Of a DNA stretch of 64,000 nucleotides, positions 17,073 to 25,247 are shown piece by piece. The stretch's first letter is position 1. Each line of letters opens with the position of its first letter. Under the pieces are notes generated by a model that saw nothing but the letters and a program-made list of their open reading frames with translations, searched no databases and was not told the origin of the DNA. Source of the stretch: Brachybacterium sp. YJGR34 (lineage in GTDB: Bacteria; Actinomycetota; Actinomycetes; Actinomycetales; Dermabacteraceae); contig NZ_PNFB01000001.1 in assembly GCF_003347015.1 (NCBI RefSeq), forward strand, positions 368,632-432,631, written 5' to 3'. Position numbers and translations under genes: made by a program.

Positions 17073-18305
17073 TCAGAGGAGCTCGGGGGAGCTGCCGTCC
17101 CCGAGGTCCGGATCGGGCAGCACCGCCCGGGGATCGCGCAGGGCCACGGACCGCTCCTCGAGGCGGAGGCGCCGCAGGCCCTCCAGGGTCATCCGCCGGC
17201 CGACGTCGGTGAAGGAGTGCACGGCGGAGACGTCCAGCTCCACCGTGCTCGTCCTCGCGCTCCCCGCCATCAGGTCCAGCAGCTCCGCCGCGGCGGTGAA
17301 CTGCACGATGCCCTGCGCGGAGAGGACCAGACGGTCGCCCTCCGTGCGGGCGGAGACGGAGTCCGGGGGCCCCTGACCGGCGGCGAACAGATGCATGCCC
17401 ATGTCGCGGGAGAGACGAGCGAAGACCGCACCGCCGCGGTGGCTGTTGCCGACGGCGTCCAACCGCGGGGAGAACACGCCGATCCCCACCTGGTCGGGCA
17501 GCACCCCCACCATGCCGCCGGCCACCCCGCTCTTCGCGGGGATCCCGATCCGGCTGAGCCAGTCGCCGGCGGCGTCGTACATCCCGGCGGCCGCCATCAC
17601 GGCCATCACCTGGCGGGCGACGTCGGGGGTCATCACCTGCTCCCCGGTGAGCGGCTGGCGACCTCCGGTGGCGAGCGTCGCCGACATCATCGACAGGTCG
17701 CGCACGTCCACCAGGATCGAGCACTGGCGGGTGTAGCCCTCGACCACCGCGTGGGGGTCCCCGTCGAGCACGCCGTAGGTGCGCAGCATGTGTGCGATCG
17801 CGAGGTTCCGATCGGCCTCCTCGAGCTCGGAGGCGCAGACCGTCTCGTCGACCTGCAGCGGCCGGCCCGCGAGGCGGGAGAAGAGGTCCAGCACCCTCTC
17901 GACGCGGGCCTCCGGGGCGGCGTCGGGCCCCACCAGCAGGCCGTGCGTCGCGATGGCGCCCGCGTTGATCATCGGGTTCCGGGGACGGTGCGTGTCCCCC
18001 TCGAGCGAGAGCTCGTCGAACGCCTCCCCGCTGGGCTCGACGCCGACGGACCCCAGCACCGTCTCCGGCCCGCGGTCGAGGAGGGCGGCGGCGTAGGCGA
18101 AGGGCTTGGAGATCGACTGGATCGAGAACTCCACGGCGGCATCGCCCGCCGCGTAGGTCGCGCCGGTGGTCGAGGTGACCGCGGCCCCGAACAGATCGGG
18201 ATCCGCCGCCGCGAGCTCCGGGATGTACTGGGCGGTGCTGCCCGCGGTGTCGCCGCGGAGGTCCTCCAGGACCTCGTCGAGGTAGTCGAGGATCGGTGTC
18301 CGCAT
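17073..18305 (-). CDS. glsA: Glutaminase A with C-terminal STAS domain
   Basis: 410 residues. Residues ~1-305 are the serine-type glutaminase domain with S64 and K67 (SIQSISKPF), MINAGAI and the GIPAKSGVAGG loop; it hydrolyses glutamine to glutamate and ammonia. Residues ~310-395 form a STAS-like domain (LDVSAVHSFTDVGRR), a fusion known in actinobacteria and thought to sense a ligand or partner. A longer reading from 18467 overlaps the acetyltransferase gene and is unlikely. Confidence 0.9.
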   Translation of the reverse strand: MRTPILDYLDEVLEDLRGDTAGSTAQYIPELAAADPDLFGAAVTSTTGATYAAGDAAVEFSIQSISKPFAYAAALLDRGPETVLGSVGVEPSGEAFDELSLEGDTHRPRNPMINAGAIATHGLLVGPDAAPEARVERVLDLFSRLAGRPLQVDETVCASELEEADRNLAIAHMLRTYGVLDGDPHAVVEGYTRQCSILVDVRDLSMMSATLATGGRQPLTGEQVMTPDVARQVMAVMAAAGMYDAAGDWLSRIGIPAKSGVAGGMVGVLPDQVGIGVFSPRLDAVGNSHRGGAVFARLSRDMGMHLFAAGQGPPDSVSARTEGDRLVLSAQGIVQFTAAAELLDLMAGSARTSTVELDVSAVHSFTDVGRRMTLEGLRRLRLEERSVALRDPRAVLPDPDLGDGSSPELL

Positions 18306-18373
18306 GGTGCCGCCTGTCGTCTCGGGGACCGGGTCGTGGGATCGGGCGATCAGTGTGGGCGGAGGGGTCCCGC

Positions 18374-18736
18374 TCAGCGCAGCGCCTCGAGGTGCTGCGG
18401 GCGGACGGGGTCCAGGGAGTCGTCGAACTCGTGGTGGGTGGAGACCCATTTCTTCACGTAGGGGCACACCGCCACGATCCGCCGACCGGCCGCGACGCTG
18501 TCCTCCAGCGCGCGACGGGTCAGGGTGCCGGCCAGGCCGCGACCGCCGAACTCGTCGAACACGACCGTGTGGTGGAAGATCCGCTGTGCGGTGCCGGTGA
18601 CGTCGTCGAGATCGTGGTACACCGAGAAGCCGGCGTGGCGGCCCTCGGCGTGGATCTCGAAGCGGTGCTGCTCGGGAGCGTCGCGGACCTGGACGTCCTG
18701 GTTCTCCGGGGTGGGGGCGGGGTGCTGATCGGTCAT
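18374..18736 (-). CDS. YjdJ-type GCN5-related N-acetyltransferase
   Basis: 120 residues, the minimal single-domain GNAT form. GGRGLAGTLTRRAL is the acetyl-CoA pyrophosphate loop, and VAVCPYVKKWV is the following strand and helix typical of this subgroup. Substrate is unknown. Same strand as, and 68 bp upstream of, the glutaminase gene. Confidence 0.85.
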   Translation of the reverse strand: MTDQHPAPTPENQDVQVRDAPEQHRFEIHAEGRHAGFSVYHDLDDVTGTAQRIFHHTVVFDEFGGRGLAGTLTRRALEDSVAAGRRIVAVCPYVKKWVSTHHEFDDSLDPVRPQHLEALR

Positions 18737-18804
18737 CGCGGGTGTCCTCCGAGGAGTCGTCGGGCGGGATGGGCGGGCGGGACCTGCGGGCCGCTCGGCG
18801 GCGG

Positions 18805-19263
18805 TCAGGACGGGTCCGGCACCGGGTGGTGGGAGGCGATCGACAGGCGGTTGTAGGTGTTCATCAGGATCGCCGCCCACTCCAGGACGGCGAACGCCTC
18901 CTCCCCGAGCACGTCACGGGCCAGCATCAGGTCGCGGTCGCGCACGGCGGGCTCGGGCAGGAGCGTGAGCGTCTCGCCGAGCAGGAGGGCGGCGCGCTCG
19001 ACCGCGTCGAAGGAGGGGGAGTCGCGCCAGACCGGCAGCTGCGCCAGCCGGTCCTGCGCGACGCCGGCCCGGAGTGCCTTGCGCGAATGCACGTGAAGGC
19101 AGAAGGCGCAGCCGTTGAGCTGGGAGATGCGGAGGTTCATGAGCTCGGTCGTGGACCGGGCGACCCCGGCCCGGCCCGCCGCCTCGCCGATGCCGGCCGC
19201 CACCTGGCCCAGCTGCTGCCAGGCCTGAGGATGGGAGCGGTCGAGGAACGGCAGCGAGCTCAT
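18805..19263 (-). CDS. Carboxymuconolactone decarboxylase family (AhpD-like) protein
   Basis: 152 residues, helical. The redox motif ISQLNGCAFCLHVHSRKAL (CxxC and nearby His) is that of AhpD-type alkylhydroperoxidases, which use a disulfide-forming cysteine pair to reduce peroxides. No AhpC partner is nearby. It lies 68 bp upstream of the acetyltransferase gene and could share its transcript. Confidence 0.88.
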   Translation of the reverse strand: MSSLPFLDRSHPQAWQQLGQVAAGIGEAAGRAGVARSTTELMNLRISQLNGCAFCLHVHSRKALRAGVAQDRLAQLPVWRDSPSFDAVERAALLLGETLTLLPEPAVRDRDLMLARDVLGEEAFAVLEWAAILMNTYNRLSIASHHPVPDPS

Positions 19264-19336
19264 ACCGGTCAGAGTAGGGGGTCGTCCCCGCGCGTGGTGC
19301 GGATCGGCACCGGTCGCTGACCGGACGCCCGTCACG

Positions 19337-19582
19337 GTGCAATCTTCCGGCACGCACGGCATCGTCGCCATCGGCGGCATCAGCACCGTCGCCCACGAGA
19401 GCGCCATGGACCGGATGGTCGGCGCGGGCGCGCGCCCCGTCACCGCGATCTCCTTCGGTGGGGAGCTGATGCGGAACTGGGCGCGCGAGGACGCCGACCG
19501 TCTGCGGGAGATCATGCGCTGGTACTTCCCGCGCAAGCACGAGCTCGACGTCGCCGAGGGGATCGTCCCGGGCCTCCGCTGA
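19337..19582 (+). pseudogene. C-terminal remnant of a YcaC-type cysteine hydrolase
   Basis: An 81-codon open frame whose product matches only the C-terminal third of YcaC/isochorismatase-like hydrolases: STVAHESAMDRMVGAGARPV, then GGELMRNWA. The catalytic Asp, Lys and Cys regions, which should precede this by over 100 residues, are absent. Upstream DNA is the AhpD-like gene's promoter. No ribosome binding site is clear. I read it as a decayed gene; an independent small protein cannot be excluded. Confidence 0.6.
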
Positions 19583-19622
19583 GCCGGAGTCCGCCGCCGG
19601 TGGGACGGGCAGGGGACGGGTC

Positions 19623-21155
19623 TCAGTCCTGCGCCGGAGCGTCTGCCTCCGCGCCCGCCACGAACTCCGCCAGGTGCTGCGAGAGGGCGAGGCGACTGGG
19701 CTCGTGGCAGTACATCATGTGCCCCGCCTCGTAGTACTCGATGCGCAGCCGCTCCGCGTAGTCCTCGCGCGGGATCGCGAGCTGCGCGAGGACGTGCTCG
19801 CTGGCGTGGAAGGGCGTCGCGGCGTCGTGGTACCCGTGGGAGACCAGCACCCGGGTGTGCGGGGACTTCCGCAGCAGGCGCGAGAGGTCCGAGGCGACCT
19901 CGACGGAGCGGTTCTCGAAGTCGCCGTAGCTCCACGGATGCACCCGGCCGGACATGATCTCGTAGACCACGTCGGAGGAGAACTCCAGCTCGGTGCGCAG
20001 GTACTGGTTGATCGTCGCGGTGTAGGACGGCGCGAGCTGATCGATCGAGGGGTCGGTCTCCATGCGCGGCGCATTGCCGTTCCCGGCCGGAGCCGTGAAG
20101 CGCCCGTCGATGCGGCCGGCCAGCATCCCCTCCTCCCGCAGCAGCTCGGCGAGGAAGGCCTGGTGCTCCACGCGCAGGTCCGCCCGCTCCACCCAGCCCG
20201 GATCCACCCCGATGAGGGCGCCGATCCGTGCCGCGGCCTCCGCGCGCTGCTCCGGGGACAGCCGCAGGCCCGCCGCGAGCAGCGCGGGGTACTCCTGCTC
20301 CGCGAAGGCCTCGGCCTCGTCGACCACGTCCTGCAGCAGGCGGTCTTCGTGGCGGCCGTGCGCGTGGGCGATCGCGGCGTAGGTGGGCAGGTAGTGAACG
20401 TAGGGGCGGTCGTTGCCCGCGTCGAAGCGGATGGTGCCGAAGTCCAGCACCGGCGAGATCAGGGCGAGGCCGGCGACGGCCACGTAGTAGCGGTCCATGA
20501 GGCGCGCGGCGACGGCGGCGGCGCGGGTGGTGCCGTAGGACTCGCCCGCGAGGTGGATCGGGGAGGTCCAGCGCTGGTTCCGGGTCAGCCAGTCCACGAC
20601 GAAGGACGCCATGAGGTCGCGGTCCGCGGCCAGGCCGTGATGCCGATCGGGCTTCTGCCCGGGCGCCGGACGCGAGTAGCCGGTGGTCATCGCATCGACC
20701 ACCACGAGATCGGCGTGACGCAGGATCGTCTCGTGGTTGTCCAGCAGCCGGTGCGGGGGAGCGGCCGGCGCGCCGGCGTCCCCGGAGTCCACCCGGCGCG
20801 GGCCCAGCAGCCCCAGGTGGAGCCACACGGTCGAGGCACCCGGACCGCCGTTGAAGGCGAACACCACCGGACGCGCCGCGTCCCGGCCGCCGGCGACGTA
20901 GGAGACCGAGAACAGCTCGGCCACGGCGCTGGCGCGGTCGTACTCCTCGCCCTCGGGCTCCTCCCGGATCACCACGGTGCCGGCGGTCGCCGTGTAGTCG
21001 AGCGGTCCCTCCGGCAGGGACAGCGAGTGCAACGTGGTGACCAGGGAGTCCGTCGGCTTCGCCGGGCCCGAGGTGCCCTCCGGCGTCTCCGGGGCGGGCG
21101 TCTCCGGGGCGGGCGCCCCCGGGGTTGCTGCGGGCGAGGTCTGCTCGGCGTTCAC
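19623..21155 (-). CDS. S10 family serine carboxypeptidase-like protein
   Basis: 510 residues with an alpha/beta-hydrolase fold. NGGPGAS (oxyanion region), S206 in HLAGESYGT, D444 in HDAATP and H479 in AGHMMY form the triad region. The N-terminal ~35 residues are a Pro/Glu/Thr-rich low-complexity stretch encoded by imperfect 15-18-bp repeats. No signal peptide is seen, so it may act in the cytoplasm on C-terminal residues of peptides. Confidence 0.88.
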   Translation of the reverse strand: MNAEQTSPAATPGAPAPETPAPETPEGTSGPAKPTDSLVTTLHSLSLPEGPLDYTATAGTVVIREEPEGEEYDRASAVAELFSVSYVAGGRDAARPVVFAFNGGPGASTVWLHLGLLGPRRVDSGDAGAPAAPPHRLLDNHETILRHADLVVVDAMTTGYSRPAPGQKPDRHHGLAADRDLMASFVVDWLTRNQRWTSPIHLAGESYGTTRAAAVAARLMDRYYVAVAGLALISPVLDFGTIRFDAGNDRPYVHYLPTYAAIAHAHGRHEDRLLQDVVDEAEAFAEQEYPALLAAGLRLSPEQRAEAAARIGALIGVDPGWVERADLRVEHQAFLAELLREEGMLAGRIDGRFTAPAGNGNAPRMETDPSIDQLAPSYTATINQYLRTELEFSSDVVYEIMSGRVHPWSYGDFENRSVEVASDLSRLLRKSPHTRVLVSHGYHDAATPFHASEHVLAQLAIPREDYAERLRIEYYEAGHMMYCHEPSRLALSQHLAEFVAGAEADAPAQD

Positions 21156-21665
21156 TCGTGCTCCTTCGCGTCGGGGGCGTCGGCTCCGATGCTACGTGGG
21201 GCGGGGCTCCGGCCGTCGTGACGGCGCGCTCGCCGCGGCCCGTCGGCGGATCGCTCTCCACATGGTTCGAGCGGAAGCACAGGGCGATGATGGCGATCAC
21301 CGTCGGAATGCGGCCAGGCAGGCCGATATGCACGTTGCGTGGCCGTATCCCGACGGTGATCGCCACGGGCCCTGATTCGTCCCGTACAGCTCACCCCGGA
21401 GGCAGGCCGCCTCGGTCCGCTCTCGTCGGCGAGCAGGCGGCGCGCCGTTCCCGCCGGCAGGTCCCCGCGGTCGGCCTCGTGACCCGTCGGCGCCGGCCGT
21501 CCTCCGTCCGGGCCCGTCGGCCCGCACCGCGAGCGAGATCACGAGGGAGAGGATCGCCACAAACGCAGGCGTGCGTGGCCCGGGCTCTCCCGGGCTCAGC
21601 AGTAGCCTCACAGCCCGTCCAGCCCGGACACCGACCTCGATGACGAGAAGAGGAGCTCCTTCCCC
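21156..21665. other. 510-bp divergent intergenic region
   Basis: This separates the minus-strand carboxypeptidase from the plus-strand sugar ABC operon. It holds the large inverted repeat listed separately, a GCCCGGG/CCCGGGC hairpin with a 4-nt loop (21578-21595), and a -10-like TAGCCT about 50 bp before the binding-protein start. I see no gene; short open frames on both strands read through the inverted repeat and look spurious. Confidence 0.45.
21291..21365. repeat. Large inverted repeat, 26-bp arms
   Basis: Arms at 21291-21316 and 21340-21365 match at 24 of 26 positions when one is reversed (core TGGCGATCACCGTCGG) and flank a 23-nt loop. It lies between divergent genes, so it is not an ordinary end-of-gene terminator. 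No other copy was seen in the window. Confidence 0.8.
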
Positions 21666-22997
21666 ATGAGCAGATTCACGCGGCGCTCAGCGCTCGCCGG
21701 ATCAGGTGCGGCGCTGGCCGCCGGGTTGGCCGCGTGCGGGCCGCCCAGCCCCGGCAGCGTCAACGCCGACCCCACGATCCCGGCCGATGACGGCCCGGTC
21801 ACCCTGACCTACTGGGCCTGGCTCAAGGACCTCCAGAAGGTCGCGGACGTCTACAACGCCTCCCAGGACCGGATCCGCGTGGAGACCACCTGGATCCCCG
21901 GCGGCAACTCCGGCGGCTACGCGAAGATCCTCTCCGCGGTCGCCGCCGGCGGCGGGCCGGACATCGCCCAGGTCGAGCTGCGCCAGGTCCCCGAGTTCGC
22001 GCTCGCCGGCGCGCTCGTGGATCTCACCCGCTACGGCTTCGCCGAGCGCGAGAGCCTGTTCGACCCCGGCGCCGTCGCCCAGGTGAAGGTGGGCGACTCC
22101 TACTGGGCCGTCCCCCAGGACACCGGCCCCGTCGCCACCTTCTACAACCGTGAGGTGCTCGAGGGCGAGCTGGGGCTCGAGGCCCCGGCCACCTGGGAGG
22201 ACTTCCACGAGGTCGCGGGCATCGTCTCCGAGGCCGGCAAATCACTGATCAGCCTCGACCCCAGCGACGGCTCCCACCCCATCGCCTGGGTCATGCAGTC
22301 CGGCGCCCAGTGGTTCCGTCCCGAGGGCGACGGCTGGATCGTGGACATGACCGGCGACGCCTCGATGCGGGTCGCCGAGTTCTGGGACGGGATCTTCGCC
22401 GAGGGGATCATCGGCACCGGCTACGGCTCCTACACGACTCCCTGGTACGCGGCGGCGGCCGACGGCAACGTGCTCGCCTCCATCTCCGGCTCCTGGTCCG
22501 ACGCGCTGAACGAGACCGTGCCCGGCGGTGAGGGCAAGTGGGCCGTCGCCCCCATGCCCACCTGGCCGGACGGCTACGCCTCGGGTGCGCACGGCGGCTC
22601 CTCCGCCGCGGTGCTGTCCACCTCCCAGCACCCGGCGGAGGCGCTCGAGTTCCTCACCTGGATGTGCACCGACCCCGTCGGCGTCGACGCGATGATCGAG
22701 TACTCCGGCATCGGCTGGTCCCCTGCCGCCGACTACATCGGCGAGGTCCGCGAGCAGCCCTCGGACTTCTTCTCCGGGCAGAACTACAACGAGGAGGTCA
22801 TCGTGCCGATGGCCCAAGGTCAGAACCTCGACTGGACCTGGGCCCCGCTCATGCAGCGCATCCAGGCCATGATCGGCGACGGCATGACCACCGCCGTCAA
22901 CGGCGAGATCCCGCTGGCGGACATGTTCGCCGAGACGCAGACCGAGATCGTCTCGATCATGCAGGACATGGGACTGAACGCGGAGGAGGCACGATGA
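21666..22997 (+). CDS. Sugar ABC transporter substrate-binding lipoprotein
   Basis: 443 residues of the family 1 extracellular solute-binding type. An RR-containing signal (FTRRSALAGSGAALAAG) ends in a lipobox (GLAACGPP). The mature part has the expected ITYWAW-like opening and the PDIAQVELRQVPEFA stretch. It delivers a mono- or oligosaccharide to the two permeases encoded immediately downstream. GAGGAG lies about 10 nt upstream. No ATPase gene is in the operon; a shared MsiK-type ATPase encoded elsewhere is usual for actinobacteria. Confidence 0.92.
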   Translation: MSRFTRRSALAGSGAALAAGLAACGPPSPGSVNADPTIPADDGPVTLTYWAWLKDLQKVADVYNASQDRIRVETTWIPGGNSGGYAKILSAVAAGGGPDIAQVELRQVPEFALAGALVDLTRYGFAERESLFDPGAVAQVKVGDSYWAVPQDTGPVATFYNREVLEGELGLEAPATWEDFHEVAGIVSEAGKSLISLDPSDGSHPIAWVMQSGAQWFRPEGDGWIVDMTGDASMRVAEFWDGIFAEGIIGTGYGSYTTPWYAAAADGNVLASISGSWSDALNETVPGGEGKWAVAPMPTWPDGYASGAHGGSSAAVLSTSQHPAEALEFLTWMCTDPVGVDAMIEYSGIGWSPAADYIGEVREQPSDFFSGQNYNEEVIVPMAQGQNLDWTWAPLMQRIQAMIGDGMTTAVNGEIPLADMFAETQTEIVSIMQDMGLNAEEAR

Positions 22998-23878
22998 GGT
23001 CCAAGAGCGCACCCTGGATCCTGCTGGCACCGTTCCTGCTGCTGTTCACCACCACCATGGTGGTGCCGATCGTCATGGCGATCGGCTACAGCTTCACCAA
23101 GGTCGAGCGATCCGGCCTGCTGGGCGAGTCCGGCATGCAGAACGTCTTCGCCGGCCTCGACAACTACATCGCGGCGCTGACGAACGTGAACTTCGTCGAG
23201 TCGATCGGCCGCATGATCATCTTCGGCCTGGTGCAGGTGACGGTCATGATCGTGGCCGCCACGGCCCTTGCGCTGCTGCTCGAGACGGCGTCCGCGAAGT
23301 GGCCGGCGTTCTTCCGCGCCACCTACTTCCTGCCCTACGGGATCCCCGGCGTGATCGCCACGATCCTGTGGTCGTTCCTCTACATCCCCGGGCTCAGCCC
23401 CATCGTGGACGTGCTGTCGCTGGTGGGCATCGACATCGACTTCCTGGCGCCGGAGATGGTGCTGTGGTCGATCGCGAACATCGTGACCTGGACGTACACC
23501 GGCTACAACATGCTCATCATCATCGCCCAGCTGAAGGCGATCCCCGGTGAGCTCTACGAGGCCGCCCGGCTCGACGGCGCCGGCTCCTGGCGGGTGGCGC
23601 GCTCGATCCAGCTGCCGCTCATCCGCCCGGCCCTGATGCTGACGATCATCTTCTCGATCATCGGCACCCTGCAGCTGTTCGCCGAGCCGCGGCTGCTGCA
23701 GACCATGAGCTCCGGGATCACCTCGGAGTACACCCCGAACATGTCCGCCTACGCCTACGCCTTCCAGTACAACGACATCGGCATGGCCGCCGCCCAGGCC
23801 GTGATCATCGCGATCTCCGCCTTCCTCCTCTCGGCCGTCGCCCTGGGCATCAACTCGTGGATGGAGAAGCGCCGATGA
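22994..23878 (+). CDS. Sugar ABC permease, MalF type
   Basis: 294 residues with six predicted membrane segments. The EAA loop, which contacts the ATPase, reads ELYEAARLDGAGSWRVARSI. Its ATG overlaps the binding-protein stop as ATGA. First half of the heterodimeric channel; the sugar is unknown. Confidence 0.93.
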   Translation: MRSKSAPWILLAPFLLLFTTTMVVPIVMAIGYSFTKVERSGLLGESGMQNVFAGLDNYIAALTNVNFVESIGRMIIFGLVQVTVMIVAATALALLLETASAKWPAFFRATYFLPYGIPGVIATILWSFLYIPGLSPIVDVLSLVGIDIDFLAPEMVLWSIANIVTWTYTGYNMLIIIAQLKAIPGELYEAARLDGAGSWRVARSIQLPLIRPALMLTIIFSIIGTLQLFAEPRLLQTMSSGITSEYTPNMSAYAYAFQYNDIGMAAAQAVIIAISAFLLSAVALGINSWMEKRR

Positions 23879-24831
23879 GCCCCACCGACACCGCCCCCGC
23901 CGGCGACGCGCGCCCCACCGGGCGCCGCCGCGCCGGAGGTCCGCCCGCCGCCCCGCGCAGCGACGACCGCTCCGGTCTGCGCTCCGCGGGCCGCAAGCCC
24001 ACCACCACCATCCTGGTCACCGCGATCCTCGTGATCGTCGCGATGTACTTCCTGGTGCCGGTGTACTGGGTGGTCATCAACGCCACCAAGTCCACCGAGG
24101 ACCTGTTCGGCACCAGCGGCTTCTGGTTCGGGGAGAGCTTCCAGCTCTTCGAGAACCTGAGAGCCGTGCTCACCGCGAACAACGGCATCTTCCCGCGCTG
24201 GGCCCTGAACTCGGTGATCTACTCGGGCATCGGCTCCGTGGTGGCCACCTACTTCGCGGTCGCCGCGGGCTATGCCCTGGCCAAGTACCGCTTCCCCGGC
24301 CGGCGCGTGGTGTACGCCTTCGTCCTCGGCGGCGTGCTGGTGCCCGGCACCGCCGTCGCGCTGCCGCTGTTCTTCCTGTTCAGCTCGATCGGCCTGACCA
24401 ACACCTACTGGGCGGTGCTGATCCCGCAGCTGGTGAGCCCCTTCGGGCTGTTCCTGTCCTCGATCTACGCGAGCGCCGCGGTGCCCGACGAGCTGCTCGA
24501 GGCCGGCCGCATCGACGGCCTGGGGGAGATGGGACTGTTCCACCGACTCGCCCTGCCCCAGCTGGTGCCGGCGATCGTCACCGTGGTGCTGTTCCAGTTC
24601 GTCGCGATCTGGAACAACTACTTCCTGCCGCTGGTGATGCTCGCGGACGAGAAGCTGTACCCGATCACGCTGGGCCTGGACAACTGGCGCGCCCAGACCG
24701 ACCGGCTGCCCGAGTTCTACCAGCTCACCGTGGGCGGCGCCCTGCTCTCGGTGATCCCGCTGGCGATCCTCATCCTGGTGCTGCAGCGCTTCTGGCGCGG
24801 CGGCCTCACCGAGGGCTCGATCAAGGGCTGA
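23875..24831 (+). CDS. Sugar ABC permease, MalG type
   Basis: 318 residues. A ~45-residue basic, Pro-rich cytoplasmic tail precedes six membrane segments; the EAA loop reads ELLEAGRIDGLGEMGLFHRL. ATGA overlap with the preceding permease. No ATPase follows; instead come two long palindromes and a serpin gene. Confidence 0.93.
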   Translation: MSPTDTAPAGDARPTGRRRAGGPPAAPRSDDRSGLRSAGRKPTTTILVTAILVIVAMYFLVPVYWVVINATKSTEDLFGTSGFWFGESFQLFENLRAVLTANNGIFPRWALNSVIYSGIGSVVATYFAVAAGYALAKYRFPGRRVVYAFVLGGVLVPGTAVALPLFFLFSSIGLTNTYWAVLIPQLVSPFGLFLSSIYASAAVPDELLEAGRIDGLGEMGLFHRLALPQLVPAIVTVVLFQFVAIWNNYFLPLVMLADEKLYPITLGLDNWRAQTDRLPEFYQLTVGGALLSVIPLAILILVLQRFWRGGLTEGSIKG

Positions 24832-24987
24832 GTCCGGGCGGCGGGGCGGGATTCGTCGGGGATCCCGGATCACGTGCTCACCGGGCGTCCGGGCCGCCAG
24901 GTCCGGCGTCCCGGGTGCCTGACCCGTCGGATGCCCGGGCCCGTCCCTCGTGGCCGCCCTCCCCGGCACCGTCTCCGCCCTCACTGC

Positions 24988-25036
24988 AGGTCACTTCACC
25001 GTGGAATCCCACCCGGATTCCACGGTGAAGTGACCT
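24988..25036. repeat. Palindrome of the TTCACCGTG family, copy 1
   Basis: Two 22-nt arms pair without mismatch around a 5-nt loop (CACCC). The arm begins AGGTCACTTCACCGTGG. No T-run follows on either strand. It could terminate the ABC operon, but the core sequence recurs elsewhere, which a simple terminator does not explain. Confidence 0.9.
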
Positions 25037-25108
25037 ACATCGTGGCGCGTGGCGCGGAGGCCGCGACGGATCCGCGCCGCCTCCGCCCGTCACCGGGCCC
25101 GCTCTCGC

Positions 25109-25163
25109 TGCAGGCAGGTTCACCGTGGAACACCGCTCGAGTTCCACGGTGAACCTACCTGCA
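25109..25163. repeat. Palindrome of the TTCACCGTG family, copy 2
   Basis: 23-nt arms with one mismatch (GCAGGCAGGTTCACCG... against GCAGGTAGGTTCACCG...), loop of 9 nt. It shares GCAGG plus four variable bases plus TTCACCGTGGAA with copy 1. It lies about 85 bp before the serpin start. Confidence 0.9.
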
Positions 25164-25247
25164 TCAGGGCGCGGAAGCCCGGGACCGGGACCGATCTGCA
25201 ACGCGGCATCCCTTGTTCGGGGCCCGGCCGGGGGCTGTGATGGATCC

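Larger units (their letters stand above)
24832..25247 (+). other. 416-bp intergenic region with two long palindromes
   Basis: Between the sugar ABC operon and the serpin gene. It holds two near-perfect palindromes of one family, 72 bp apart, listed separately. No coding potential with a start signal is visible. The serpin promoter should lie in the last ~80 bp but I cannot name its elements. Confidence 0.6.

Noticed and set aside
12516..18461. Very long open frame on the plus strand opposite several minus-strand genes
   Set aside because: At this GC content stop codons are rare in shadow frames. The translation is repetitive Arg/Gly/Ala/His-rich sequence with no family signal, while the opposite strand holds six well-supported genes.
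18306..18467. N-terminal extension of the glutaminase
   Set aside because: It would overlap most of the start of the acetyltransferase region in another frame and is not glutaminase-like; the ATG at 18305 fits family length.
21291..21365. Inverted repeat considered as an integron attC site or transposon end
   Set aside because: No integrase, transposase or target duplication is visible and the flanking genes are ordinary.
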